Notes: generated by a model from the letters alone, not told the origin. Positions 10,055 through 20,199 are shown, numbered from the stretch's first letter. The stretch: DNA of 21,781 bases from Hypsibius dujardini (GCA_001579985.1 LRSR01008954.1:1-21781); one strand, 5' to 3'. Numbers and translations are program-made.

Positions 10055-10793
10055 GAATTTACCTTACACTACAAGGATATTCGGAAGGAACTCTACCTCA
10101 AATATTTTCCTAACAGCGCGTGTGATTTTCACTGCCTGCGAGCCGAGTCTTACCGCCAACAAACAGTCGAGATTGAAAACCGCACTCTTTTCTTTTTCAA
10201 AAACGTCATGGAACCAGTCGAAGGATTTCAACGATGACGGAGACTCACTTTGTTGCCGTTATCCAGACATAGGCCTAGCGGGACGTGCTTCAACAGTATG
10301 GCAGAAAAGGAATTTGCAATGATGCTATGCATTATATTACGCGATACAAAAAATTTATCTGGTCACACTGATGGTTCTGGATGACAGAGAACGAGGAGTT
10401 TCAGTAGCACATTGTTTGATCAGTCACGAAGACACGGTCAATGGAGATCTTCGTTCGAACGCTTTGCCGCAAATCCAGAATCTCGGTGTCCACTACTTTC
10501 TTTCAGACGACGCGCCAGCCTTTTACGACGCCTGGCAGAACAATGTCATACACGAAGCCGTCAAAATTCTCTGCATCTGGGACGTGTTGAAGAATGTTTA
10601 TGCCGGCATTCATAACCGAAATAGGAAGAACATGCCTGCTACACGAAAATTGAAATTTATGTTCCGAACCGTCATGTACGAACGTATCAAAAAAGCTTAT
10701 GCCGAATGTTTTCGCAATCTTCGTGAAGAACTGAAATCTTTCAGCAACGTACGCGATAACTTGGAGAATAACTATTTGAGCTGTGTTGATTAG
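10055..10793 (+). pseudogene. MULE-like (Mutator superfamily) transposase remnant
   Basis: Transposase of the Mutator/MULE type, broken by stops and frameshifts. The first part (from 10055) reads FTLHYKDIRKELY, then NRTLFFFKN, where animal MULEs have a KDIRNI-like block and VLFFK. A shifted frame from about 10227 gives ETHFVAVIQT, two stops, then RDVLQQYGRKGICNDAMHYI, matching the family's IQT..Q..ML..YG...C.DATHGT block that carries the first catalytic Asp. The frame then shifts again near 10367 into a long open stretch (10371-10793) with MVLDDRERGVSVAHCLISHE, a SDDAPAFYDAW block (second Asp) and ILCIWDVLK where the family has LCxWH. The block expected to hold the catalytic Glu was not identified. 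At least two in-frame stops and two frameshifts make it inactive. Confidence 0.72.
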
Positions 10794-12055
10794 TGGATTT
10801 TGATAGGTCGGCCAGGCAGCCGAATATCAAGTAGCGGCCTTATTAAGAGCTTCCACAGGTGAAAAAGCCGCATTCTCTAAATCCAGGCACGGAATTGCAC
10901 CCCTTTAAGCGGGATAAAATGTGCTAAATCTTGAACGCCTAGATGTACGCTCTGTTGTAGAACTAGTTATGCGCCCTGTTGTAGAACTAATTACACTCAT
11001 AGTTGCATACTTTTTCATACGTGTAAATACATACACAATAATACAACAAATTATTCTACGCTAACACGGGACAATTTTCATTATAACAATTTTTAATCGG
11101 TCTTGTTTGAATTATTTTTAAATATAATTTTAAATACCTAAAAAGAATTCTATATTAAATCAAAATACATTTTTATTATTATTTAAAATCCTTTTTATGA
11201 CTAATAATTTTTAATTTGACTTAAATTTAAAATCTATCACACTTAACATTTTCAATTAAACTAACTGTTAGCTCACGCTTGAAATATTTCAATCAGTATG
11301 TCAGTAACATTGAGTTACATGAGGCCGCTATGTGGTTGCTTTAATCAGAATAGAAGTCGGTGCAACGTGTAGGCTTATCCTGCCGTGTAATACGCACGTT
11401 GCTACAAATTTAAATTTAAAAATTTAAACAACACTATTAATAACCTTAAAAATTCTGATGTGCAAATATTATTATTAGTTGTAGGTTGTTGAAATGAGAT
11501 TCCGAGCCAACCGAGTCGATGATATTCACGGCAAGATTTTCGATTTTTATGAACATTTATTTGACAAACTTCAGATGGAGGATGTTAAAGGTTGCTGGTC
11601 ATCTCGAGTGATAAACCTCATTTCATTTCCATCTCAAAGCCGCCGCCGCCGAATCTCCCAAGCACGTTTTCAGCCGCAATCGTCTAGATCTTTGGACCTG
11701 CTCCAAATTAGCGGATTGCTTTCAAATTAAATTTTCATTTGGTTTACGGGAAAAAAGTTTATGTCAAGATATATCGGAGAAGTCTCATTACACTGGCATT
11801 TCCAGTGACCCAATTTCAGCAAGACAGAAATGGTTTGCCAAGAGACAAACAAGCCTGACTCCACATAATACACAGGAAGATATACCTTTCAGACAATTTT
11901 TTTTATCGGAGATCAATCATGAGTGTCAATCAAATCACCAAAGTCAGCATCTTGCAGTTGGCTGAAACAGATGAGAAATATTCAGACAATCAGTCAACCA
12001 CCGAGCAGGATTATTATTGCCTAATTTTTTCGCGATCTTGTTTGGTCAAACCGCT
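10794..12055. other. A/T-rich stretch without a supported gene
   Basis: Follows the MULE remnant and is very A/T-rich around 11,040-11,260. Open frames at 11494-11730 and 11919-12107 have no recognisable motif. They may be decayed transposon sequence, but nothing shows it. Confidence 0.5.
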
Positions 12056-12137
12056 CAACAGAGAGGCAGACAAAGAAACAGAGACCGAGAGACAGAAACA
12101 GAGGTAGACACAAAGAGAGAAAGAAAGAGAGAGGGAG

Positions 12138-12180
<43 letters not shown>

Positions 12181-12196
12181 TAAAAAGACAGACAGC
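12056..12196. repeat. GAGA/GACA mixed simple repeat
   Basis: GAGACAGA-type purine repeat grading into a pure CAGA array (about 12137-12180). Confidence 0.85.
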
Positions 12197-13071
12197 CCAA
12201 GTCAAAAATTTTGCTCCATTATCCCATGGGAGCAATATTATACAAGGCTTAACTATATGCCTGCTTTAAGGACTCATCATTCTACTTCGAGGACTCAGGC
12301 TATTCTGCATTTTACTTTATTTTGGTGCTATGAAAATGACAGAATATTCTGTTAAAGCAAACCAAAATATCTGGCGTGTGGGTATAAATAGAAAACTACC
12401 ATTCGATGACCCTTACTGCATGGCACTGTAAAATCCCTCCACATTTAGCGTCACGGGGCGAGATTCGGCAGTTATAGCGTTACATTATGTTTTTTTTGGT
12501 GTGATCTCCAGCGTCCCCGTCCTCAGCATCATATTAAAATACCCTTTGTAATGAGAAGATGCAGGCCGATTTATCACTCATCTGCTTTTGTGCCATGTGG
12601 TTCTATGTTCGAGGGTGAGTAAAAATGAACTTTAGGACCCCTAATCAAGTTTGAGTTTTGGCTATCAATACCAATCAATTCGATAATTCTGAATCGAATG
12701 GTATCAACAAAATTTTGATCAAAGGTCGGAGGGCAAAGTTATAACGTTCGGAAACTGTTTGCTATGCATTAATGTTGATTGTTTGGTTGATTGACTATGC
12801 CGGGCAATTGATCTATGGATTTTTATTGCGCTGCTCACGGCGTCACAATATCATTTAATAGACATTATTCATGCCGCGAATGTTGATCCGCAAAATCTTG
12901 CCTCAGGCTTTTGTCGAGACTCGTTTTGGATGGCGGACTACTTGGCCTCGTTGGACGCCAGATTTGAGATGGCATGAAAGAGATCTCGGTGGGGATTGCC
13001 CCTTTTTTGCTGGGACTGGTCAGCTTATGTCTAAAATGAATGACTAATTGGTTGATTGGTAGATTCTAGTT
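12197..13071. other. Stretch without a supported gene, upstream of the Merlin remnant
   Basis: No long reading frame or recognised motif. The last 200 bp may be the undetected 5' part of the Merlin-like element. Confidence 0.45.
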
Positions 13072-13640
13072 TTGCTACAAGATTGCGGGATGTGCCGAAC
13101 AAAAAGCGTTTGCCCGCAGTACTCGACTGCAATGTCCATCGGCAAGAAGAAAGACGTTCTCGTCTTCCGCTGCAAGAACTGCAAAGGCAGTTTGCCAATG
13201 GGCATAAAAAAAATTTCGAGGGCAGCCACATCAGCAACCAGAAATTCCTGTGGTTCACTGCACAGATGTGCGCCTGGCGGATTTACACCCAAATGGTAAT
13301 TAACCCCTCAACAGGTTTGAGCAAATGGACGGTCTCAGATTAGGGCACGCTGGTGAAAAAGGCTATCTCTGTGTATTTGCGGCTCATACGGGTCGTCTTG
13401 AGAGGTCCCGGAGAGGTCGGCTACCCTGACGGTGTTTGCATGGGCATCACGCAAAACTACGGGAGAAGTATTCCCGATTGGGGCATGCGGGATGAGAAGG
13501 TAAAGAAGAATTTTTCAGAAGAATGAGGTGCATCGCATCATTGCGGAGTGCGTCGCAAACGGGAAGGCAATTCAGACCGATTCGGTTGGCTGCTTTCTCA
13601 ACCTGGAAAAAATCACGGGCTGTTGCGGCGCATGGAACAA
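13072..13640 (+). pseudogene. Merlin-like (ISXO2/IS1595-type) transposase remnant
   Basis: A decayed DDE-type transposase of the Merlin superfamily, the animal relatives of IS1016/IS1595. From 13072 it reads MLQDCGMCRTKSVCPQ with a following RCKNCKGSLPMG, corresponding to the N-terminal zinc-ribbon (CP.C...C..C). After a frame change it reads NFEGSHISNQKFLWFTAQMC, matching the ..GS.F..S.L.L...L block. From about 13399 LRGPGEVGYPDGVCMGI and RSIPDWGMRDEK occupy the place of the GEVVEIDE and W.FG... blocks. From 13524 the frame NEVHRIIAECVANGKAIQTD then SVGCFLNLEKI matches tL..II...i..GT.I.TD.w..Y..L. The expected Asp-Glu of the first catalytic block is gone and several frames are needed, so the copy is inactive. 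Inverted repeats were not identified. Confidence 0.65.
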
Positions 13641-14217
13641 TGGTGAGTGAAAGAACGGTCTGCCGAAACGGTTCCTGTTTTCCCGAAACAGCTTCCCGCT
13701 CCAGACAGTCTTTTTGGCCTGCGACATGTTCATGTGACAAACAGATTTACTTTTCATGTAGACAGTCTGTTTGCTTGCCTCTTTATTTTCATGTTCGTCG
13801 ATTTGGTTAGTTGTCTAATAGTTCATCTATTTGTTTGTTTTTTTTTGGTCTATTTGTCTGTTTGTTTAACCGTTTTGCTGCCGTTTGCATAAACAATTCT
13901 AATTGCAGTAATTCCGCCTGCTCACCTCTGACTGAAATTCTGCTAATTCCGATGGGTTCAAAATAATATTTCGAATCAGAAGAGGCGCCACTGTTAACAA
14001 TACTGTAGAATCGAGATCGTTTGCGCCACAAGCTCATGCTGGCAGTACAATCCAACCCGTCTTAATAATTGCAAAACTAGGACCACCACAAGATTACAGC
14101 TGTTGATTGCTTGAATTTTACACAGGCTTCAATTTTTGTGTTTTTGGGCCTTTTCTCTCCGATAAATTTTTATTCACGGTCGTTTTGTAGCTCTTCAAAA
14201 ATGTTTTTATTGCCAAA

Positions 14218-15410
14218 ATGGCAAAATATAATCACTACACAGAAGAAGAGAAACGACGGATTGTTGATCGCTTTCACCGTTCCAGTTCGTCCCAGAGAGA
14301 GTTTGCGCAAGGCATTTTGTGAGCATTTTTTAATGACACGCTCATGAAGGCTTGATTCGCTGATTGACAGTAAATGCCCTTATTTTACTCTTATTTGCCC
14401 TAGGGAACAGAATTTTTTCCCTCAAGCAAAATCATTTCGTGAACCAGATTATCCCATACTGGTAGCCGAGCCAAGTACTTGGATTTTGTTTGACAGGGCT
14501 AGAGATTGAGTGGTTCGCCATCCCAATATCATGAAAAAGGCTTTGCCATTCGCAAAGCACTACAGCCACGACAAGTTTAAGGTTTCCTCTGGCTGGCTTT
14601 ATAATTAAGACACGATTTCGGCTGGGTAATCGAAAGATGACCAACAATTTCCAAAAAAACGGAGTTCAGCGAAGAAAACGAGGTATGCAATGCATGATAT
14701 GCATTGATTGAACGATAAGCGACAAACATTTTCGGATTGCAATCAATTGACTGGTTGATTGGAAGATGTTTTGTGCGCATTTCATGTAGCAGATTGATTA
14801 AGTGATCAAAACAGTAAATATATAAATTAATGCTTGACTGATTGATAAGAAACGCAAACAGATTTCTGGCAGAATATCAAAAAGAAAATTGTTCAGTGTT
14901 CAACCTTCCATTGCACGATCTGTTGAATATGGATTAATTATGTTCTGTTAATAGATCCGTAATGCCTTACAATCTTCCCATTAGGCGTGAATCTAGTGAA
15001 AAGAAGCGTTTAGAATAGCAACGATGAATTAAAAACAATAAACGTAACACAGGGTGACTGCTTAATATGATTGTGCAGGCTAACACGTACATTTGGCAGT
15101 CTCCCTGAAAAATTTAGTGGATTCTTAATGATCATGTTCAAACCGTTTCGCATGTTAGACAATCAATCGAAAGGACCAATGCTCACTGTTTCTCTTGTTT
15201 TTTTTGTTCCCATGATAAGGCGAGGGCATCCGGCCGCCTACGGAAAAAAAAGATCTTACGATAACCCTAACAATTCAGGCCGACGGCTACAAATATCCCG
15301 TACTGGTCGTGTTCAAAGAAGCTGCAAAGTCAGGGAAACTCTGACAAGATTATGAAAAGGTTCGTCCTGCCTTCAAATGTCGAAGTCACGAGCTCACGCT
15401 TTGCTTGGTG
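14218..15410 (+). pseudogene. pogo/Tigger (CENP-B-like) Tc1/mariner transposase remnant
   Basis: Three modules in the expected order on one strand. (i) 14218-14318: MAKYNHYTEEEKRRIVDRFH then QREFAQGI, a Psq-type helix-turn-helix, ending at a good donor (GTGAGC at 14319). (ii) 14441-14650: YPILVAEPSTWILFDRARD, a stop, then RHPNIMKKALPFAKHYSHDK and FKVSSGWL, matching the CENP-B/Tc5 DNA-binding domain (YP.LE..L..W, I..KA..FA, F..S.GWL), with a stop and a shift after GWL. (iii) 15071-15356: LPEKFSGFL, later KKDLTITLTIQADGYKYPVL then VVFKEAAKSGKL, matching the DDE_1 core (T..L...A.G..LPPL.IFK). Stops and frameshifts interrupt it throughout. The piece between modules two and three (about 14651-15070) shows nothing recognisable. 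Terminal repeats were not found. Confidence 0.65.
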
Positions 15411-15574
15411 GACTAGGAACTAGATTATGATTATTGCAGACTGCCGCAAATTTCTGAGAAACCGCGTTCGGTTTAACAGAACACTCGTTAAAATCAATCT
15501 AGCCGTCTATCAATACAGAGCTATGGATTTATTGATTTGTCTCTTTTTAAAACGGTAAATTATAATCATTACAC

Positions 15575-15598
15575 TTATGCTACGTTCATAGTCCGTGT
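15575..15598. repeat. Left TTA target duplication plus left TIR of Harbinger element
   Basis: TTA at 15575-15577, then the 21-bp inverted repeat at 15578-15598, identical to the reverse complement of 19337-19357. Similarity stops at base 22. Confidence 0.93.
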
Positions 15599-15923
15599 TA
15601 TTTGCCAGACGTGTGACGTTGTGTGACGTAGGTGTTCATTATCGATGCGCATATAACAATTGTCGTCTGACATTTTGCAAGATCAACTTTGAACACTCAC
15701 CAAATATTTCGCAAAACATTGCCAGACGAGTGTTATTTTGGGGCGTGTTCTCGCAAGAATCATCTAGCATGCCAGAGCTGGCCAGCCAATCATAAACCGT
15801 TGTGCGGGTTTGGAAGTTGTCTTGAAGTTTGTATTTCGAAGTTCTTCTCCAGTTTGATCTTGTTGATAGTATTTTTCAAATAATAATATCTTGCCCTGTT
15901 ATAATAAAATTTCCAGCATTAAA

Positions 15924-17310
15924 ATGGCGCGCAAATGGTCGGATACAGAGGTAGAACAATTTGCCCATCAACTTCAGGAAGTCGAGTTTATGGAAGAGAA
16001 CGTCTGATGAGTATCGCTTGAAAGATCGGAAGGAAGATGCATGGAACGTGATGGGGGTATCCATGAATCGCACAGGTACTTCTCATTTCAGTTTATCATG
16101 AAATTAGAGTAAATTAGAAATAGGTTTTGATTTTTTCAGCTGTGGAATGCAAGAAAAAGTACGAGACTCTCCGTGGGCAACTCAGCCGAGCACTGGCCAA
16201 GCCTCCATCAGGCGACGGTGGTGAGGCCAAAGAAGAATGGGCGAAACTGAATCTATTTCTCTTCATGAAGGACCAGATCGAGCCACGAGCGTAAGTTCCA
16301 CATTGCGTGATTTTTGTGTTGAATTCTGGAAATTTTTGAGTTTTGCGTAGAGCTCTTGGAAACGTTACTGTCATCGAGGCCCGAAACGAGGCCCCTTCTT
16401 CGATTGACCAAACAAAACTGCACTCGCCTGGCGGAAGTCAGACTTTTGCTGAGGCTGCAGCAAGCGCCAACGGGAAGGGCACGCCCGGCAAAGGTAAGCA
16501 GAATTTAAAACAAGAACTCAGTCCTTAATACAGATGGATGAGTCCTGACTTGGGAAGGTTTTCAATCAATAATTTAAGTGAACACCCAAGAGCAGATGTA
16601 ATGTCAATCAACAATCAACTGAATGACGATGCTGAAAAACATAATCAAGCAATCATTGGCCAGCCAAACACTGACAAAAAATACGCCAAACAACAATCAA
16701 ACGAATAGTCTGCATTTAATTTCAATCAAGCAATCAATTGACGGTACACAGCAGCGAGTCTATTGAGACAATTGCCAAATTGGAAATTTCACCGGAAAAA
16801 AAGTTTATCTAGCTTGACTGGCGAAATTAATTTTTACAATCATTACTAAATTAATTCTGAATTAAAAAAATATTTTGTAACGGTTCTAAATTCGACTGTT
16901 GAAAACCTTCCTAGTGGTTACAATTAATTGACTGTACGGTACATGCAGAGCATGGTTAAATAGTTTAGATGTTTTTTCACAGGAAAAAAGCGACAATTAG
17001 AAGGGGCGATATTTGATCTGCTGGCTGACATCAAAACCAAGACTCAAGGCTCGGACGAACCCTCACCCAAACGCAGCAAACTCCAGGATTTTGGTAAGTG
17101 CTGTGACATCTTTCTTTCTTTTAAATGCGAATTGCGTTTTACCGCTAAATGGTATCTGCACATGCAATAGGAATGAATGTTGCTGATCGACTATCGCTAT
17201 TCCCGGAGGATATGCAAGAGCTCCACATGCAGAAGATCAAGGGCTACATCGTCACTGCTGAATACAACCGGTACAAGGACAACTACAGCGCGTCGGATTT
17301 TGAGTACTAA
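15924..17310 (+). pseudogene. Harbinger accessory MADF/Myb-like DNA-binding protein, five exons, frameshifted
   Basis: Second protein of the Harbinger element; in this superfamily such proteins bind the ends and help bring in the transposase. Exons: 15924-16075, 16140-16290, 16351-16493, 16983-17093, 17171-17310 (TAA). Exons 2-5 join in one frame. Exon 1 begins MARKWSDTEVEQFAHQLQEV, then near 15988 the frame must change to give LWKRTSDEYRLKDRKEDAWN. It is 152 nt where 3n+1 is needed, so there is a net +1 or -2 shift and the uncorrected frame stops at TGA (16005-16007). The joined product resembles a MADF domain (LW...S.EY....R..AW, then AVECKKKYETLRGQLSRAL from exon 2). Exon 3 is low-complexity, exon 4 has a basic patch (GKKRQLEG, PKRSK), and exon 5 has SLFPEDMQELHMQKIKGYIV, perhaps a dimerisation helix. 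The lesion lies beside a T run, so a base-call error is possible. Confidence 0.75.
16494..16982 (+). other. Third intron of the Harbinger MADF-type gene (489 bp)
   Basis: Donor GTAAGC and acceptor TTTCACAG. It holds at least six TCAATCAA-like strings between 16,560 and 16,740, the same motif found in introns of the host genes. No coding sequence is seen. Confidence 0.7.
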
Positions 17311-17476
17311 TACGTGCGACAACCGCCGAAAAATAGCGGCTCAGTTAAATTACTTTTTTTGATTTTCTTACAGGACATTAAGTGGTCGTGCGTTTAAATG
17401 GACCATAACAAGGTTATGAGAACAGCTTGAACTAAAGGTTAGAAGTCCTGTACTAAAGCCTAAAAGTGTATTTTGC

Positions 17477-19070
17477 TCAATTGTGACCGTTATACCATGC
17501 CCAAATATCATCAGCATCAGCATCGTCACTGCTGTCTGATTCCGACACAATGATCTTTTTTCCGTAGACCATCTTTTCTTGCCAGGGAACGCTTCCGTTG
17601 GAGTTAAAGTAATCACGAAAGTTGTCGCGTGCAGTTTCCGCGGCCTTCCGAGGGGGTTTTCGAGTCCGCACGGGCAGATCTTCGGCATTCAGCAACTTAT
17701 CGACACTTTGGTCGCCCCGCCACGCTCCATTCTGATTGACGGACTCCATGTTATGTCGGGGAGCGTACTGGCGAGTGGCGGTGGTGAAGGTACAGAGGAA
17801 GTTGTGAAGCGCGACGCAGGCAAGAATGATATGGTCCACTTTGTCAGGCTGGTACTCGATGCAGCGAAGAAAGATTCTCCAGCGCATAGCCAGAATCTCG
17901 AAGGCGTTTTTTACGATACGCCTAACCCGTGAAAGTCGATAGTTGAAGATTCTTTTTTCTTTAGAGAGGTTTTCACCGGGATAGGGGCACATGATGTTCT
18001 CCTTCAGAGGGAAAGCCGCGTCCGCGACGAAGACGTGAGGCAATGACATATCACTGTTCGGAAGCACCTTAGGTTCAGGAATTCCCAACGCGCCTTTTTC
18101 GAGATCGTCCTTCAATTTCCAAGCTCCAAAGGTTCCCCCGTCACTTTGTCGTCCATAGCCGCCAACGTCGACGGCGGAGAACCGGTACCGAGCATCGACG
18201 ATAGCCATCAGCACCACGGAGTGATGTCCTTTATAATTGTAATACTGGCTGCCTTGGTTATCAGGAGCCTACGACAATAATAAATGAGTGTAGATGGAGT
18301 AAATGAAAAATTGATTTTATTTTGGCATTATGCGATTTCAAATCCAATGTTTTTACCGTGATAGTGATATGCTTTCCGTCAATTGTTCCGATACAGTTAG
18401 GGAACTGCCAGATCTCGCCGAATTCTTTTGCTTTCCGTTCCCACATCTCCGGCGTTGGTGCTGGTACATATTCTTTATTAAGACAATCCCAAATGGCTCG
18501 AGTCGTTCGATGCACGATCTTGTTTACCGTTGATCTGCCCAGTCGGAAACTGGCTGCAACTGTGCTGTGGGAGTCTCCTGTCGCCAAAATCCTGTCATCG
18601 AAAACAAATTCAATCAATCAATCAACTGACCAATCGAGTACATAGTTTTAATTGAGACTTGTACATGAGTAAAGACTTGGGAAAAACAATGGAAAACAAA
18701 TCACTCGTACGGCAAATCAATCAATCGAGCTATCAATTTACCTTAGTGTAACTGCCAAGCGCTCTCCGGAAGTGATTTTGTAGCGATGGTTCGGCGATGA
18801 TTCTAGCTGGTGCTTGATTTTTGACAGCAACAGGTCGAACGCTTGCTTGTCCACCCGGAAGTAGCGGAAGTGGGTCTCGGGGGCGCTGTCTCGCATCTCT
18901 TGGATTAACTTGTGCCATTCACCATGCTGAGGTCTGGCAGTATTGATCTGCCGCACATAAGCCGTTCGGGAGCTGCGAATTCGTTTCGTGGATCTACTAA
19001 ATTGCCACAGTGCTGCAACTAGGACAAGCTGTTGGTACAGTACCAGCAGCTTGTTTTTTTCCTCGGCAAA
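17477..19070 (-). CDS. PIF/Harbinger transposase (HARBI1-like, DDE_Tnp_4), three exons, probably inactive
   Basis: DDE nuclease that would cut and move the element. Exons in coding order: about 19070-18742, 18591-18357, 18268-17477 (TGA at 17477-17479), with GT-AG introns and consistent phase, giving about 450 residues with no internal stop. The N-terminal region reads AYVRQINTARPQHGEWHKLI and THFRYFRVDKQAFDLLLSKI, then across the first junction LRILATGDSHSTVAASFRLG, the helix-turn-helix region. The nuclease core has CIGTIDGKHITIT (first Asp), YYNYKGHHSVVLMAIVDARY, VDVGGYGRQSDGGTF, VFVADAAFPLKENIMCPYP (second Asp), FNYRLSRVRR, then IVKNAFEIL. Relatives have ENAFG or EKTF at the last block, so the expected catalytic Glu is Lys here. 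No ATG occurs in frame between the upstream stop (19074-19076) and the first homology. The only nearby ATG (19090-19088) is in another frame, so the 5' end is damaged or needs an unseen upstream exon. Confidence 0.85.
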
Positions 19071-19336
19071 TGGTTATTGAAAACCATGACTCAAAATTTT
19101 AAAAAGAAATTACTGTGTAAAATGGAAAGACTGCGGTGATTTCCTTGGGCGGAATTATGAATTGTCACGCTACGTCATCGCTCTGACCGGCAACTATGAA
19201 CATGTGTGTCAGACAACTTTACTCGCACTGACGTCACGTCCTCGCATCGCGCAATGTTTGGTGAGCGGTATCGCAAAAGTCGTAAAACTTTCGTCTTACA
19301 ATGACTGTGCACAAATGTTCTGGCATCTCGAATCTG

Positions 19337-19360
19337 ACACGGACTATGAACGTAGCATTA
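19337..19360. repeat. Right TIR plus right TTA target duplication of Harbinger element
   Basis: The sequence ACACGGACTATGAACGTAGC followed by A (19337-19357) is the inverted partner of the left end, and TTA follows at 19358-19360. Confidence 0.93.
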
Positions 19361-19470
19361 AGAAGAATCGCGGGAAACAATGGAGCTTGAGTTAAATCGG
19401 CAAACAAGATGCCCACATGGGCTACTATTAGTTTCCAGTCTGACTGTCATTCCGTCCATCTTCAAGTCCG

Positions 19471-19524
19471 TCTGTCTGAATGCCTGTCTGTCTGTCTGTC
19501 TACCTGTCTGTCTGTCTCGCTGCC

Positions 19525-19577
<53 letters not shown>

Positions 19578-19676
19578 GCTTGTCTGCCTGTCCATCTGTC
19601 TGTCTGTCTGTCTATTTGTCTGTCTACTTGTCTGCCTGTTCGTCTGTGTGCCTGTCTGTCTGGGCGTATGTTTGTC
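19471..19676. repeat. CTGT array flanking the Harbinger insertion
   Basis: TGTC/TGCC units about 110 bp beyond the right target duplication. The stretch from 19361 to 19916 otherwise shows no gene. Confidence 0.9.
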
Positions 19677-19916
19677 AGTCTGCGAACGGACTGTATAGAT
19701 ATGTAGAAATTTGTAAGTGTATTTCGGCCTGTAAAACCGTGAGGGACAAAACGATAGCGAAATAAGTAGTGTATCACAAAAAAGCAGATCGGAACTAAAA
19801 ACGGGAAAACATAAGCAGCCGGGGAAAGAGCAGCAATAAAAACGGGAATGTATGGGATGAAATGGACAAAGTCAGATTAGTTAGATCACATAAACCGCGT
19901 CGTCAATCAAGGAGTT

Positions 19917-20151
19917 TCAGCTTTTATTTTTGTTCCGCAAGCCTTCTGGGTCTTCCACAAACTGCAGCAGGCGCTGGCGCGTTTTCTTGGTAAGACTAGG
20001 AGATTGATTGATCAAGCCCACAATGTGCTTGAGCGTGTATTGCTGCAAAGAGAGAAAGACATCATATATCTAGTTCCGGTACTAAGTTCAGTCCGACTGT
20101 CCTTCTGTCTATTTTCAAGTCTGCCTGTCCGAATGCTTGTCTATCTGTCTA

Positions 20152-20199
<48 letters not shown>

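Larger units (their letters stand above)
9008..10793 (+). mobile_element. Putative MULE DNA transposon remnant (ends not defined)
   Basis: Groups the two zinc-finger fragments (9008-9133, 9389-9473) and the broken MULE transposase (10055-10793), all on the plus strand, as one likely element. I did not find terminal inverted repeats or the 8-10 bp target duplication usual for this superfamily, so the outer limits are only the outermost coding traces. About 580 bp between 9474 and 10054 shows no convincing coding block. Confidence 0.45.
15578..19357. mobile_element. PIF/Harbinger DNA transposon, full length with TIRs and TTA target duplication
   Basis: A 3,780-bp element bounded by perfect 21-bp terminal inverted repeats (15578-15598 and 19337-19357; the left copy begins TGCTACGTTC and ends GTCCGTGT). 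Each end is flanked by TTA on the plus strand (15575-15577 and 19358-19360), the 3-bp target duplication typical of the superfamily. Inside are the two genes expected of an animal Harbinger: a MADF-type DNA-binding protein on the plus strand and a HARBI1-type transposase on the minus strand, tail to tail with 166 bp between. The subterminal regions share loosely similar blocks, for example CTCACCAAA-like and ATTTTGC-like strings. TIR identity suggests a fairly young insertion, although both genes carry damage. Confidence 0.92.

Noticed and set aside
11494-11730. A 78-codon plus-strand frame starting MRFRANRVDD
   Set aside because: No recognisable domain, no splice or homology support, and it lies in A/T-rich transposon-laden DNA.
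17579-17932. A 117-codon plus-strand frame
   Set aside because: Antisense shadow of the last exon of the Harbinger transposase.
19380-19777. Cys/Leu/Ser/Val-rich and Asp/Arg/Gln/Thr-rich frames on both strands
   Set aside because: Simple translations of the CTGT array.
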